A DNA stretch of 64,000 bases from Streptomyces sp. BA2 (GCF_009769735.1 NZ_WSRO01000002.1:1488001-1552000); one strand, 5' to 3'. Positions 25,440 to 33,680 are shown, numbered from the stretch's first letter. Numbers and translations are program-made. Notes: generated by a model from the sequence alone, not told the origin.

Positions 25440-25913
25440 TCAGCCCGCGGCGCCCGCTCTGATGGCTTCGCGGATGCGGAAATAGGTGCCGCAGCGGCAG
25501 ATGTTGCGGATTCCGTCGAGGTCGGCGTCGGTGATGTCGCGGCCTTCGGCGGCGACACGGCGGACCAGCGCCACGGCGGCCATGATCTGGCCGGGCTGGC
25601 AGTAGCCGCACTGGACGACGTCGTGATCGAGCCACGCCTGCTGCATCGGGTGCAGATCCTTGCCGACCGTGGCCGGGAGCCCTTCGATGGTGGTCACTTC
25701 GTCGGTGGGATCGAGGTCCTTGACCGGGATCGCGCAGGGGTTGACCGCTTCGCCGTTGAGGTGGCTGGTGCAGGCCTTGCATACGTTGATGCCGCAGCCG
25801 TACTTCGGCCCGGTGATGCCGAGGATGTCGCGCAGCACCCACAGCAGGCGTACGTCGTCGGCGACGCTGACGGTGACCTGCTCGCCGTTGACGCGGAATG
25901 TGTGCTCAGGCAC
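25440..25913 (-). CDS. 2Fe-2S subunit of a molybdenum hydroxylase (OxiAB-like)
   Basis: The protein has 157 residues, starting at GTG with GGAG six bases upstream. The plant-type [2Fe-2S] motif (GCGINVCKACTSHLNG) is followed by the second cluster motifs CGYCQPGQ and CRCGTY, as in small subunits of xanthine dehydrogenase-family enzymes. It begins 15 bp after the large subunit. There is no FAD subunit, as in isoquinoline 1-oxidoreductase-type enzymes. In Streptomyces sp. K30 a similar two-subunit enzyme (oxiAB) sits next to lcp and oxidises the aldehydes made from rubber. Confidence 0.92.
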   Translation of the reverse strand: MPEHTFRVNGEQVTVSVADDVRLLWVLRDILGITGPKYGCGINVCKACTSHLNGEAVNPCAIPVKDLDPTDEVTTIEGLPATVGKDLHPMQQAWLDHDVVQCGYCQPGQIMAAVALVRRVAAEGRDITDADLDGIRNICRCGTYFRIREAIRAGAAG

Positions 25914-25928
25914 GGAGTCTCCAAGCTC

Positions 25929-28217
25929 TCAGCGGCTGTGGTCAAGACCGTCGGTCGGGGACGGAGGGATCGGCGGGACCGTGGGCTTGGGGGTGAAGGA
26001 GAGCTTTCCGTGGTTGATCGGGAAGCTGGTGGGCATCGTGCCGGTCGCGCGACCGTACGCACAGGCGACCGCTGCCATCGACGCGGCGACGCCCAACTCC
26101 CCCGCACCGCCTGGCCGTTCGGACGTACTCGGCATGACGATGATCTGGAGCTCGGGCGGAGTGTTCCACTGCCGGGTGTAGAAGTAGTTGTCCCAGCTGG
26201 CTTCGAGGAAGTACCCGTCACGCAGGTGCAGACTGGAGGTCAGGGCCAGCGCGATGCCGTCCATGACTCCCCCCATCATCTGTGCTTCCAGGCCGCGGGG
26301 GTTGACGGCGAGACCGACGTCCACCACGAAGACGACCTTGGTGACGCGTGGCCCGCTCACACCGTCACGGATGGGCCGGTCGACGGTCTCGGGCCGGCAG
26401 TCGATCTCCACGAGGGCGGCGCTGGCCGCCTTGTACTCGGCGTGGAAGGCGATGCCCTGCGCGGTGTCGGCCGGCATCGGCCGCCCCCAGCCGCCTGCCT
26501 CGGCGGCCTTCTTCAGGACCGCACGGGAGCGCTCGTCCCGCAGGAAATCGTGCCGGAAGCGGTAGGGGTCCTTGTCCATCTTCGCGGCCAGCCGGTCGAC
26601 GATGAGTTCCCGGGCACACGTGACGTCGGGTGAGTAGACGTTGCGCATGCTGCCGGTGTTGAAGCCCTTGTCGGTCTCGCTGAGCAGGCGGCTGTTGACG
26701 CCGAAGTCGTACGACATCGTCTGGCTGAGCTGGAAGAACGTCTCGGAGAAGCCGATGTCGCCGACCGGCAGCCGCGCGGCCATGGCGGTGATGATCTCGC
26801 CGAGCCCGTGGCCGAGATCCGTGGAGACACTGGTGTGCCGCTGCTTGTAGCTCAGCACGGTGTCGCCCGCGTAGGCGACGCGTATTCGCGAGGTGGCCAT
26901 CGGGTGGGTGCGGCCCTGCCGGGAGTCGTCGGCGCGGTGCCACATGAGCTTCACGGGCTTGCCGGTCTTCCGGGAGGCCTCGGCGGCTTCCAGGGCCGCG
27001 TCGAAGAACAGCTTGCGGCCGAAGGACCCACCGCCTTCGGTGACGTGCACCGTGACCTTGCCGGGAGGCAGCCCGAGCCTGGCGGCGATGGCCTGCTTGG
27101 CGACGATCGGCGATTTCAGCGACGCCCAGATCTCGGCGCGGTCCGAACGCACGTCGGCGATCGCACAGTTGGGCTCCAGAGCGCTGTTGCCGCGGAAGTA
27201 GAAGGTGAACTTCCCTTCGACGGTCGGAGTCGGCGGCCGCAGTCCGAGCGGCAGCTCCGCCGCCTCCAACTCCTTGAGCACGGTCTCGTCGGACTTCCCT
27301 TCGGCGCTGCCCGGTCTCCAGGCCACGCGCAGTGCTCGTACGGCGTCGATGCACTGGCCGAAGGTCTCGGCGCGCACCGCGACACCGGTGGAGATCACCA
27401 CGGCATCGGTGACACCCGCCATGGCGCGGACCTCGGCGAGGTTGGCGACCGAGCCGACCTTGCCGTTGATGGTCGGCGGGCGGCACACCATCGTCGGCTT
27501 CGCGTCCGGGACGTCGAGGTCCATCGCGAACTTCTTGCGTCCGGTCACCGCCGCCAGGGCGTCGATCCTGTTGTGGGGTTTGCCGATGACGGTGAAGTCC
27601 TCGCGCGCCGTGAGCTCGACGGGCACTTTCCTGGTCCGGGTGCTCGCGGCCTTCTCGGCGAGCGCGCCGATGCCGACGCTGTTGCCGGAGCGGTCGGTGA
27701 TCACCCCGGCCTCCAGCGTCAAGTCGGCTTCCTCAGCGTCCAGTTGGACGGCGGCAGCCTCCAGCAGACGCCGTCGGGCGATGGCCGCGGCGACCCGGAT
27801 CGGGGTGTAGGTCGCGATGGTCGTGTTCGATCCGCCGGTGAGCTGGTTGAACACCAGCTCCGGGCGGGCGTCGGCCAGCGTGACGCGCACCCGTTCCAGC
27901 GGCACGGACAGTTCCTCGGCGATGAGCATGGCCGTCGACGTGGTGATGCCCTGCCCGACCTCGGCCCGCGGCAGGGCGAACGACACCGTGCCGTCCTGGT
28001 GGACCTCGACCGTGATGAGACCCGAGGTCGGCAGCGCCGCCGCGGTCATCATGTCGTTCAGGTCGAACAGTTCCGTGACGTCCGGCGACGGGATTCCCGC
28101 GTCCGCGGCGGAGGCGGCGTCGGCCGCCGGGGCGGGGCCGAGTTCGGCCGCGGTCACCAGGGTCGGAGCCGCGAGGACGTATCCGAGGAACCGCCGCCGC
28201 CCGAGTGCCTCAGTCAT
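25929..28217 (-). CDS. Molybdopterin-binding aldehyde oxidase large subunit, Tat-exported
   Basis: The protein has 762 residues. A Tat signal is present at the N terminus (RRRFLGYVLAAPTLVTAA). The body is a xanthine dehydrogenase-family molybdopterin subunit with EVGQGITT, GGSFGRK and the active-site Glu in GGAGELGVAAS. It pairs with the downstream 2Fe-2S subunit, likely exported as a folded complex. Given the adjoining Lcp oxygenases, the likely role is oxidation of oligo-isoprenoid aldehydes to acids. It is separated from lcp by 4 bp. Confidence 0.93.
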   Translation of the reverse strand: MTEALGRRRFLGYVLAAPTLVTAAELGPAPAADAASAADAGIPSPDVTELFDLNDMMTAAALPTSGLITVEVHQDGTVSFALPRAEVGQGITTSTAMLIAEELSVPLERVRVTLADARPELVFNQLTGGSNTTIATYTPIRVAAAIARRRLLEAAAVQLDAEEADLTLEAGVITDRSGNSVGIGALAEKAASTRTRKVPVELTAREDFTVIGKPHNRIDALAAVTGRKKFAMDLDVPDAKPTMVCRPPTINGKVGSVANLAEVRAMAGVTDAVVISTGVAVRAETFGQCIDAVRALRVAWRPGSAEGKSDETVLKELEAAELPLGLRPPTPTVEGKFTFYFRGNSALEPNCAIADVRSDRAEIWASLKSPIVAKQAIAARLGLPPGKVTVHVTEGGGSFGRKLFFDAALEAAEASRKTGKPVKLMWHRADDSRQGRTHPMATSRIRVAYAGDTVLSYKQRHTSVSTDLGHGLGEIITAMAARLPVGDIGFSETFFQLSQTMSYDFGVNSRLLSETDKGFNTGSMRNVYSPDVTCARELIVDRLAAKMDKDPYRFRHDFLRDERSRAVLKKAAEAGGWGRPMPADTAQGIAFHAEYKAASAALVEIDCRPETVDRPIRDGVSGPRVTKVVFVVDVGLAVNPRGLEAQMMGGVMDGIALALTSSLHLRDGYFLEASWDNYFYTRQWNTPPELQIIVMPSTSERPGGAGELGVAASMAAVACAYGRATGTMPTSFPINHGKLSFTPKPTVPPIPPSPTDGLDHSR

Positions 28218-28221
28218 CGCG

Positions 28222-29454
28222 TCAACGTCCCGCTCGCTCAGGGCGGTTGACGACCGGGATATCGATCTTCGTCTCCTTGCCCTTGGTGAGGTAGAACAGG
28301 ATGTACTGCCGGGCGGCCTCGTCGATGGCCCAGGCGACCTCGGGCACCAGCGGCCGGGGAATCAGGCCCTCGCGGAACTTCACCAGGGCCGGCCACGCGA
28401 TCTTCATCGCGGGGCCCCAGACCGGCTCACGCGGGATCTCGTCCCAGTCGGCCACCTCGTCACCGACCAGGTAGCGTGCGAGCGCGTTGCACAGCGGTCT
28501 GCTGATGCTGCCGGGGCTGGTCTGCTCGGCGAGCTGGCCGAGCAGGATGTCGGTCAGCTCGACGCCTTCGCGGGTCGGCCCCATGGCGGGCGGCAGGATC
28601 TGGTCCGACTGGGCGTCGGCCGCGTCCCAAGTGGCGGGAATGTATTCGTCCTTGATGCCGAGCATGTGCGCTGTCACCTGCCAGACGTGCAGATACGCCG
28701 CGGACTCCGCCCCGGTGATCGGGACCTTCCAGTCGCGCATCTTACGCATGGCGAAGGTCGGCAGGGTATGCCAGGTGACCAACATGTCGTTCTGGCTGAT
28801 CGGAATGTCGTCGCCCCAGTGGGGAGACTGCTGGAGCAGGTGCCGAACCGCCGCGTGCACCAGGCGGGTCTTGACCGCGTTGACGATGCAATTGCCGTCG
28901 GGGCGGTACGCGTTGAGGGCTCCGACGGCGAATCCCAGGATGCTGGTCTTGGCGACGCGGTCCTCCATGTCGGCGCCGCCCTTGGAGTAGTAGACCGCGC
29001 GCGCCTCCTTGGGTATGGCGGTGCTGAGCATGCCGCCGCCCACTCCATTGAGCAGGTTGAGGTACAGCCCCCGGGTCTTGTTGAACTCGGCCGCGGTCTC
29101 CAGCTTGCCCTTGTCCGCCCACGACGGCAGCTGCCGCGCCTTCTCCATGAACGCCCGCAGATCCTGTGGCAGACCGTGCGGCAGCGGCTGGTCGTTCCGG
29201 TTCCAGTCCCAGAGCAGACGGTTGACCTCGGGCACGGCCCCCCGGTCGAGCAGTGAGGCGAGCAGCGGGTCGGCCTCCTCGTCCCACACCCACCGCGGAT
29301 CGCTGCCGGCGCCGGTGCCCGCCACCGAACCACTGGGCGCCCAGGTCCAGTTCATCGGGACGCGCCCCTGTGCCGGGGTCGCCGCGCCCAGCGCTCCGAG
29401 CGCCCCCAAGGCCCCACCCGAGGCCAGCATTCTGCGCCTGCTGAGCTCTGCCAT
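28222..29454 (-). CDS. lcp: Latex clearing protein (rubber oxygenase), copy 1
   Basis: The protein has 410 residues. The ATG at 29454 is chosen because GGAGGAG lies about 9 nt upstream; the GTG at 29463 sits directly against it. A Tat signal (SRRRMLASGGALG) leads an MpaB/DUF2236 oxygenase. Relative to LcpK30 the haem and active-site residues are present at identical spacing: Glu148 (here 150), Arg164 (166), Lys167 (169), Thr168 (170), His198 (200) and Arg202 (204). These enzymes cleave poly(cis-1,4-isoprene) outside the cell into keto-aldehyde oligomers. It is the second lcp gene of a tandem pair, followed by the aldehyde oxidase. Confidence 0.93.
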   Translation of the reverse strand: MAELSRRRMLASGGALGALGALGAATPAQGRVPMNWTWAPSGSVAGTGAGSDPRWVWDEEADPLLASLLDRGAVPEVNRLLWDWNRNDQPLPHGLPQDLRAFMEKARQLPSWADKGKLETAAEFNKTRGLYLNLLNGVGGGMLSTAIPKEARAVYYSKGGADMEDRVAKTSILGFAVGALNAYRPDGNCIVNAVKTRLVHAAVRHLLQQSPHWGDDIPISQNDMLVTWHTLPTFAMRKMRDWKVPITGAESAAYLHVWQVTAHMLGIKDEYIPATWDAADAQSDQILPPAMGPTREGVELTDILLGQLAEQTSPGSISRPLCNALARYLVGDEVADWDEIPREPVWGPAMKIAWPALVKFREGLIPRPLVPEVAWAIDEAARQYILFYLTKGKETKIDIPVVNRPERAGR

Positions 29455-29468
29455 GTCCTGCACTCCTC

Positions 29469-29500
29469 CTTGAGTTGTGTCCCTCTTGAGTTGTGTCCCT
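29469..29500. repeat. 16 bp tandem duplication between the two lcp genes
   Basis: CTTGAGTTGTGTCCCT occurs twice with no mismatch in the 48 bp gap between the lcp genes, upstream of the copy-1 ribosome site. Confidence 0.95.
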
Positions 29501-29502
29501 GC

Positions 29503-30726
29503 TCAGGACGGGCGGTTGGCCTGCGGGATCTCGATGCTGATCGGCCGCGCTTCGGAGAGGAAGAGCAGGGCCGCCTTGCGCAGGAACTCGTCGAAGGTCC
29601 AGTAGGCCTTCGGTGCGTGCGGCAGGGGCAGCAGACCTTCGCGTACGGCGATGAAGGGGCCCCAGGCCGTCTTGAGCAGCGAGTCCCAGATCAACTCTCT
29701 GGGGATCTCCAGCCATTCGGCGATCCGGTCGCCGAGAATGAAGCGTGTGAAGGCGCCGAGTGCGTGCTTGCTGACGATGCCGCCGTCGACTTCGGAGCCG
29801 AGGTTGAGCAGGATGTCGGCCAGCTTGATGCCCTCGGGTGTCGGCGCGAGGACCGGGTCGAGGACCTGCTCGGCCTGGGAGTTGGCCTCGTCCCACGAGG
29901 CGGGGATGTACTCGTTCTTGATGCCGAGCAGGTGCGCGCCCAGCTGCCAGGAGTGCAGGAAGGCCGCGGACTCGGCGGCGGGGATCGGCACCTTCCAGGC
30001 GGTGAGCTTCTGCATGACCGTCGTGGGCAGGCTGTGCCACGTGACCATCATGTCCCGCTGGCTGATGGGGATTTCCTCGTCGGCGACGTCAGCCCAATGC
30101 GGGGACTGCGGCAGCAAGTGGCGCACGGCCGCGTGCACGAGCCGGGTCTTGACGCAGGTCACGATCATTTCGCCGTCGGGCTGATAGGCGTTGCGGGACC
30201 CGATGTCGTACCCGAGTTTGGCGGTCTTGGAGATGCGGTCCTTCATGTCCGCGCCGCCCTTGGAGTAGTAGACCGCGCGCGCCTCCTTGGGGATGACCGT
30301 GCTCATCATGCCGCTGGCCAGGCCGTACAGCACGCCGAGGTACAGTCCGCGTTTCTCGTTGAACTCGACCGCGGTGGCCAGCTTGCCCTTGTCGGCCCAC
30401 GACGGCAGCTGACGCGCCTTCTCCATGAAGTCCCGCAGGTCCGCGGGCAGTCCGGCCGGCAGCGGCTGGCCGTTCTTGGTCCAGGTGCGTAACAGCTCGT
30501 TGACCTTGGGGACATCGCCCCGGTCGAGCAGTGAGGCGACCAGCGGGTCGGCCTCCTCGTCCCACACCCACCGCGGGTCCTCGCCCGCACCGGCGCCCGC
30601 CACCGAGCCCCTGGGGGACCACGTCCACGGTGCGCGCGCCTGCGCGGGTGCCGCGGCGCCAAGAGCGCCGAGCGCGCCCAGCGTTCCGCCCGCCATCAAT
30701 ACGTTGCGCCTGCTGAGTCGGTCCAT
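29503..30726 (-). CDS. lcp: Latex clearing protein (rubber oxygenase), copy 2
   Basis: The protein has 407 residues, the same length I recall for LcpK30, with GGAGGAG upstream of the ATG. A Tat signal (SRRNVLMAGGTLG) precedes the DUF2236 domain. Glu148, Arg164, Lys167, Thr168, His198 and Arg202 fall at exactly the LcpK30 numbers. It closely resembles copy 1, so the pair arose by tandem duplication. Leu79 is encoded by TTA (30490-30492 on the reverse strand), so full expression should need the bldA tRNA. It is first in the lcp-lcp-aldehyde oxidase operon and divergent from a TetR gene. Confidence 0.94.
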   Translation of the reverse strand: MDRLSRRNVLMAGGTLGALGALGAAAPAQARAPWTWSPRGSVAGAGAGEDPRWVWDEEADPLVASLLDRGDVPKVNELLRTWTKNGQPLPAGLPADLRDFMEKARQLPSWADKGKLATAVEFNEKRGLYLGVLYGLASGMMSTVIPKEARAVYYSKGGADMKDRISKTAKLGYDIGSRNAYQPDGEMIVTCVKTRLVHAAVRHLLPQSPHWADVADEEIPISQRDMMVTWHSLPTTVMQKLTAWKVPIPAAESAAFLHSWQLGAHLLGIKNEYIPASWDEANSQAEQVLDPVLAPTPEGIKLADILLNLGSEVDGGIVSKHALGAFTRFILGDRIAEWLEIPRELIWDSLLKTAWGPFIAVREGLLPLPHAPKAYWTFDEFLRKAALLFLSEARPISIEIPQANRPS

Positions 30727-30789
30727 TGCTCCGAACTCCTCCTAGAGCCCTGACGTCGCCGGCCTGGTACTGTGAAACATATTGAGTAT

Positions 30790-30803
30790 CTGTGTATCCA
30801 CAG
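30790..30803. promoter_or_regulatory. Inverted repeat in the lcp/TetR divergent region
   Basis: CTGTG-TATC-CACAG is a perfect 5 bp dyad in the short AT-rich gap (30727-30820) between lcp and the divergent TetR gene. It is a candidate operator for that regulator. Confidence 0.4.
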
Positions 30804-30820
30804 AGGAGCACAGTCGAACC

Positions 30821-31570
30821 ATGAACGCCAGAGGCCGCACAGAATCAGGCGAGGCCCTCATGAACCCCACGGTCCCCCGGTCGCTGCTTGAGCTCGCCTT
30901 CACCGAGGCCGTCGAAGGCATCGAGGGCCTTGAAGCCGTCGAGGGCCGTGGAGGCGCCGAAGGCCTCACCCCGGACGACGAGGTCACCACGCGCCTGCTC
31001 GACGCCGCCTACGAGCAGTTCTGCCGCATGGGCATCAAGCGCTCCACCATGGCGGACGTGGCACGCCTCGCCGGGCTCTCCCGGATCACGGTCTACCGCC
31101 GGTTCGCTTCCAAGGAGGCGCTGGTCGAACAGGTCGTACGGCGTGAGTTCCGCCGGTACTTCGACCAGTTCATCGTCGAGATCAAGGACGCCGGGTCCGT
31201 CGCCGACCGGGTCGTCCTGGGATTCGTGAGCTCGTTGCGCGCCATCCGCTCCCACCCGCTCATCGGCGGCTTGCTGGCCGTGGAACCGGACGCCGTCGTG
31301 CCGTCGATGACCAGTGACGGGGGCCGGACGCTGGCCGTTGTCCGGCAGTTCGTCGCGGGCAGGCTTCGCCAGGAGCAGCGCGCGGGGAACGTGTCCGGCG
31401 AGGTGGACGTGGACCTCGTGGCGGAGATGATGGTCCGGGTCTCCACATCCTTCCTGGTCGTCCCGAGCCAGCTCATCGACCTGGACGACGAGGATCAACT
31501 GCGGGCGCTGGCACGGCAGTTCCTGGTCCCGATGCTCTCACCGCCGGTCCAGGCACCTGACCATCCGTGA
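30821..31570 (+). CDS. TetR-family regulator, likely of the lcp operon
   Basis: The protein has 249 residues from ATG 30821; ATG 30860 is an alternative that removes 13 residues. An acidic N-terminal extension with repeated Glu-Gly blocks precedes the helix-turn-helix (MGIKRSTMADVARLAGLSRI, then TVYRRFASKEALVE). The C-terminal domain ends with a segment like SFLVVPSQLIDLDDEDQLRA. TetR proteins next to lcp have been described in Gordonia and Streptomyces, so repression of lcp is a reasonable inference. Confidence 0.88.
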   Translation: MNARGRTESGEALMNPTVPRSLLELAFTEAVEGIEGLEAVEGRGGAEGLTPDDEVTTRLLDAAYEQFCRMGIKRSTMADVARLAGLSRITVYRRFASKEALVEQVVRREFRRYFDQFIVEIKDAGSVADRVVLGFVSSLRAIRSHPLIGGLLAVEPDAVVPSMTSDGGRTLAVVRQFVAGRLRQEQRAGNVSGEVDVDLVAEMMVRVSTSFLVVPSQLIDLDDEDQLRALARQFLVPMLSPPVQAPDHP

Positions 31571-31603
31571 CGTGAGCGGTCCGTCTTCAGCGCGTGCTCG
31601 GCG

Positions 31604-31647
31604 GTCTGCCTCAGCCAAGAAGTCAGTCTGCCTCAGCCAAGAAATCG
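31604..31647. repeat. 22 bp tandem duplication spanning the UDG stop codon
   Basis: GTCTGCCTCAGCCAAGAA recurs at 31604 and 31626 (period 22 bp). The second copy contains the last codons and TGA of the uracil-DNA glycosylase gene, so the duplication copied the gene's 3' end without changing the protein. Confidence 0.9.
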
Positions 31648-32319
31648 GGCAGCCACCCGCAGGTCCGACACGAGCCCCCCGTACGCCTCTTCTCTGTCCT
31701 TCGCCCTGAGTACCGCCGAAGGGTGCACGGTGGCGAGGAGCCGGCGGTGGCCGTCGCCCTCCTCCTCGTCGACAGCCAGGGGCAGGTCCCGGCCCGACGC
31801 CAGGGAGAGCAGAGCGCCCCGCGACTCGGTCACCTTGAAGGAATTGCCCAGCAAGGACTTGCCCGCGGTCGCTCCGAGCGCGATGAGAAGTTCCGGATTC
31901 ACCCGTCTCACCTCGGCGGCGAGCCAGGGGCGACAGGCGGTGAGCTCCCGGAGGTTGGGCGCCTTGTGAATGCGACGCTTGCGGCCCTCGGTGACGGGCG
32001 CGAACTTGAAGTGCTTGACGGCGTTGGTGAAGTAGGCCTGCTCCTCATCGATGCCGGCCTCGCCGAGTGCCTTACGGAGCAGATGCCCGGCCGGGCCCAC
32101 GAAGGGCTCACCGGCCTTGTCCTCCTGGTCCCCGGGCTGCTCTCCGACGAGCATGAGGCGCGCGCGGGCGCGACCGGCACCGAACACGGTCTGGGTGGCG
32201 TCCTCGTACAGGGAACAGCCGCGGCAATCGGCGGCGGCGCGACGCAGGGCCGGGATCCCGCCGCGTGCGGGCACGTAGGGAAGCGCCCCGCCGGAAGCCA
32301 CGTCGCGCGAGCCAGGCAT
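31633..32319 (-). CDS. udgX: UdgX-type uracil-DNA glycosylase
   Basis: The protein has 228 residues, with AGGAGG just before the ATG. It has the 4Fe-4S cysteines of family 4-like UDGs (CRGCSLYEDA region), motif A GEQPGDQED and motif B HPSAVLR. It also has the UdgX hallmark loop KRRIHK. In Mycobacterium smegmatis UdgX the His of KRRIH attacks the sugar and leaves the enzyme covalently bound to the uracil site in DNA. The UdgX call rests on these motifs. Confidence 0.88.
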   Translation of the reverse strand: MPGSRDVASGGALPYVPARGGIPALRRAAADCRGCSLYEDATQTVFGAGRARARLMLVGEQPGDQEDKAGEPFVGPAGHLLRKALGEAGIDEEQAYFTNAVKHFKFAPVTEGRKRRIHKAPNLRELTACRPWLAAEVRRVNPELLIALGATAGKSLLGNSFKVTESRGALLSLASGRDLPLAVDEEEGDGHRRLLATVHPSAVLRAKDREEAYGGLVSDLRVAARFLG

Positions 32320-32436
32320 AGCGCCTCCTGGAGAACGTCCTGCGTCAACGGTGCCCCAGGGCGCTAGGCCCCGCAATCCGTTCCTGGTCAGGACGGGCGT
32401 CGGCAGCCGCGACGTCCACGGCCGGTACGGCGGCGG

Positions 32437-33090
32437 TCAGACGGGGCCGTTCTCGTCGAGGTTGCCGACGAGGGCGTCGAGCTGGGCGGCGAGGTCGGGG
32501 CGGGTGCGCTCCACGTACGGACGGGCCGCGTTCAGTGGCTCGATCAGGGCCGCGGGGTCGTCGTCGGCGAGAGCCGCGTCGAGATGGCCGACCGGGACCC
32601 GGGCTTTCGGCGGAAGTCCGCTGAGAGCCGTGACCTGGCCGGCGAGGCGGCGCAGGGCGGCGGCATTGGTCCGGGCCCAGGCGGTGCGGGTGCGGTCGGC
32701 GGCACGGCGCTGACGGGTGGCTTGTACGCGCTGCTCGCCGGTGCTTCCGGTCGGCCCGGGGCGCTGGCGCAGGTAGCGGCGTTCGGCGGCCTGGCGGCTG
32801 GCGACCCCCAGAGGCTGGGCGAGATCGGCCCAACTGGCTCCCGCGTGGCGGGCGGTCTCGATCAGGCCGGCTTCCCACGCGGCGAGCTGTTCACGGACCT
32901 CGCGCAGCAACAGCAGCGAGGCCAGGGCCTGCTCCGGGTCGGTGTCGCCGGCGGGTGACGCGTCCGCGCCCTCCCGCCCGGCGACCCGCATGGCGTCGCG
33001 GATGGCCTCCAGGGCCGAGGCCGCGGCCGGGAAGGACGCCGGATTCCGGCCTTGGGCGTGGGGTGGGTTCGGCGGGCCGGTTGCTGCCAT
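32437..33090 (-). CDS. rheA: RheA-like HSP18 transcriptional regulator
   Basis: The protein has 217 residues. ATG 33090 is chosen because GAGGGAGG precedes it at good spacing; longer starts (33114, 33123, 33153) would place the operators inside the gene. A helix-turn-helix-like segment is visible (GASWADLAQPLGVASRQAAE, then RRYLR), followed by an Arg-rich linker and a helical C terminus. It is divergent from hsp18, as rheA is in S. albus, where RheA is a thermosensing repressor. Two copies of the RheA operator lie just upstream. Confidence 0.8.
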   Translation of the reverse strand: MAATGPPNPPHAQGRNPASFPAAASALEAIRDAMRVAGREGADASPAGDTDPEQALASLLLLREVREQLAAWEAGLIETARHAGASWADLAQPLGVASRQAAERRYLRQRPGPTGSTGEQRVQATRQRRAADRTRTAWARTNAAALRRLAGQVTALSGLPPKARVPVGHLDAALADDDPAALIEPLNAARPYVERTRPDLAAQLDALVGNLDENGPV

Positions 33091-33117
33091 GAGGGCCTCC
33101 CTCGTCGATGCCATCGC

Positions 33118-33136
33118 TGTCATCACTTGGATGACA
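33118..33136. promoter_or_regulatory. RheA operator O1
   Basis: TGTCATC-ACTTG-GATGACA is an exact match to the published S. albus RheA site as I recall it (TGTCATC-N5-GATGACA). It lies between the rheA start (33090) and the hsp18 promoter. Confidence 0.8.
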
Positions 33137-33142
33137 TCTTGC

Positions 33143-33171
33143 TTGTCATCCATTGGACGACATGCTACAAC
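33143..33171 (+). promoter_or_regulatory. hsp18 promoter
   Basis: TTGTCA (33143-33148), a 17 bp spacer and TACAAC (33166-33171) give a good vegetative promoter with a start near 33178 and an untranslated leader of about 50 bases. The -35 and spacer overlap operator O2, so bound RheA would block RNA polymerase. Confidence 0.65.
33144..33162. promoter_or_regulatory. RheA operator O2
   Basis: TGTCATC-CATTG-GACGACA differs from the consensus by one base in the right arm. Its centre is 26 bp from the centre of O1. It overlaps the hsp18 -35 region. Confidence 0.7.
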
Positions 33172-33229
33172 GGGGAGCAGGTGAAGCGCATTGGCAGGTA
33201 CTGCCCGAACCTTCAGGAGGTGTTTCGCG

Positions 33230-33661
33230 ATGTTGATGCGCACCGATCCCTTCCGCGAACTCGACCGCCTCGCCCAGCAGCTGGTCGGCCCCGGCACGTG
33301 GTCACGGCCGTCCGCGATGGCCATGGACGCCTACCGCGAAGGCGATGAGTACGTGGTGGCCTTCGATCTGCCCGGCGTCACCGCCGAGGCGATCGACATC
33401 GACGTAGAACGGAACATGCTGACCGTCAAGGCCGAGCGCCGGCCGGTCACCAAGTCCGAGAGCGTCCAGATGGAACTGTCCGAGCGGCCCCTTGGCGTGT
33501 TCTCCCGCCAGATCGTGCTGGCCGACGCGCTGGACACCGAGCGCATCCAGGCGGACTACGACGCGGGAGTACTGACCCTGCGCATCCCGATCGCCGAGCG
33601 TGCCAAGCCCCGCAAGATCTCCATCGGGAACGAAGCGTCCCGCCAGCAAATCAGCGGCTGA
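33230..33661 (+). CDS. hsp18: Hsp20/alpha-crystallin small heat-shock protein (HSP18)
   Basis: The protein has 143 residues; AGGAGG lies 8 nt before the ATG. The alpha-crystallin domain runs from [21 protein letters not shown] to the conserved [13 protein letters not shown] form ([13 protein letters not shown]) and is followed by a short C-terminal tail. It is an ATP-independent chaperone that holds unfolded proteins during heat shock. Control by the divergent RheA-like gene is strongly suggested by the two operators. Confidence 0.95.
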   Translation: MLMRTDPFRELDRLAQQLVGPGTWSRPSAMAMDAYREGDEYVVAFDLPGVTAEAIDIDVERNMLTVKAERRPVTKSESVQMELSERPLGVFSRQIVLADALDTERIQADYDAGVLTLRIPIAERAKPRKISIGNEASRQQISG

Positions 33662-33680
33662 TCCTGAGCCGCGGACGAGT

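Noticed and set aside
26808..29256. Plus-strand open frames across the aldehyde oxidase and lcp genes
   Set aside because: These are shadows of the minus-strand genes, whose Tat signals and catalytic motifs are unmistakable.
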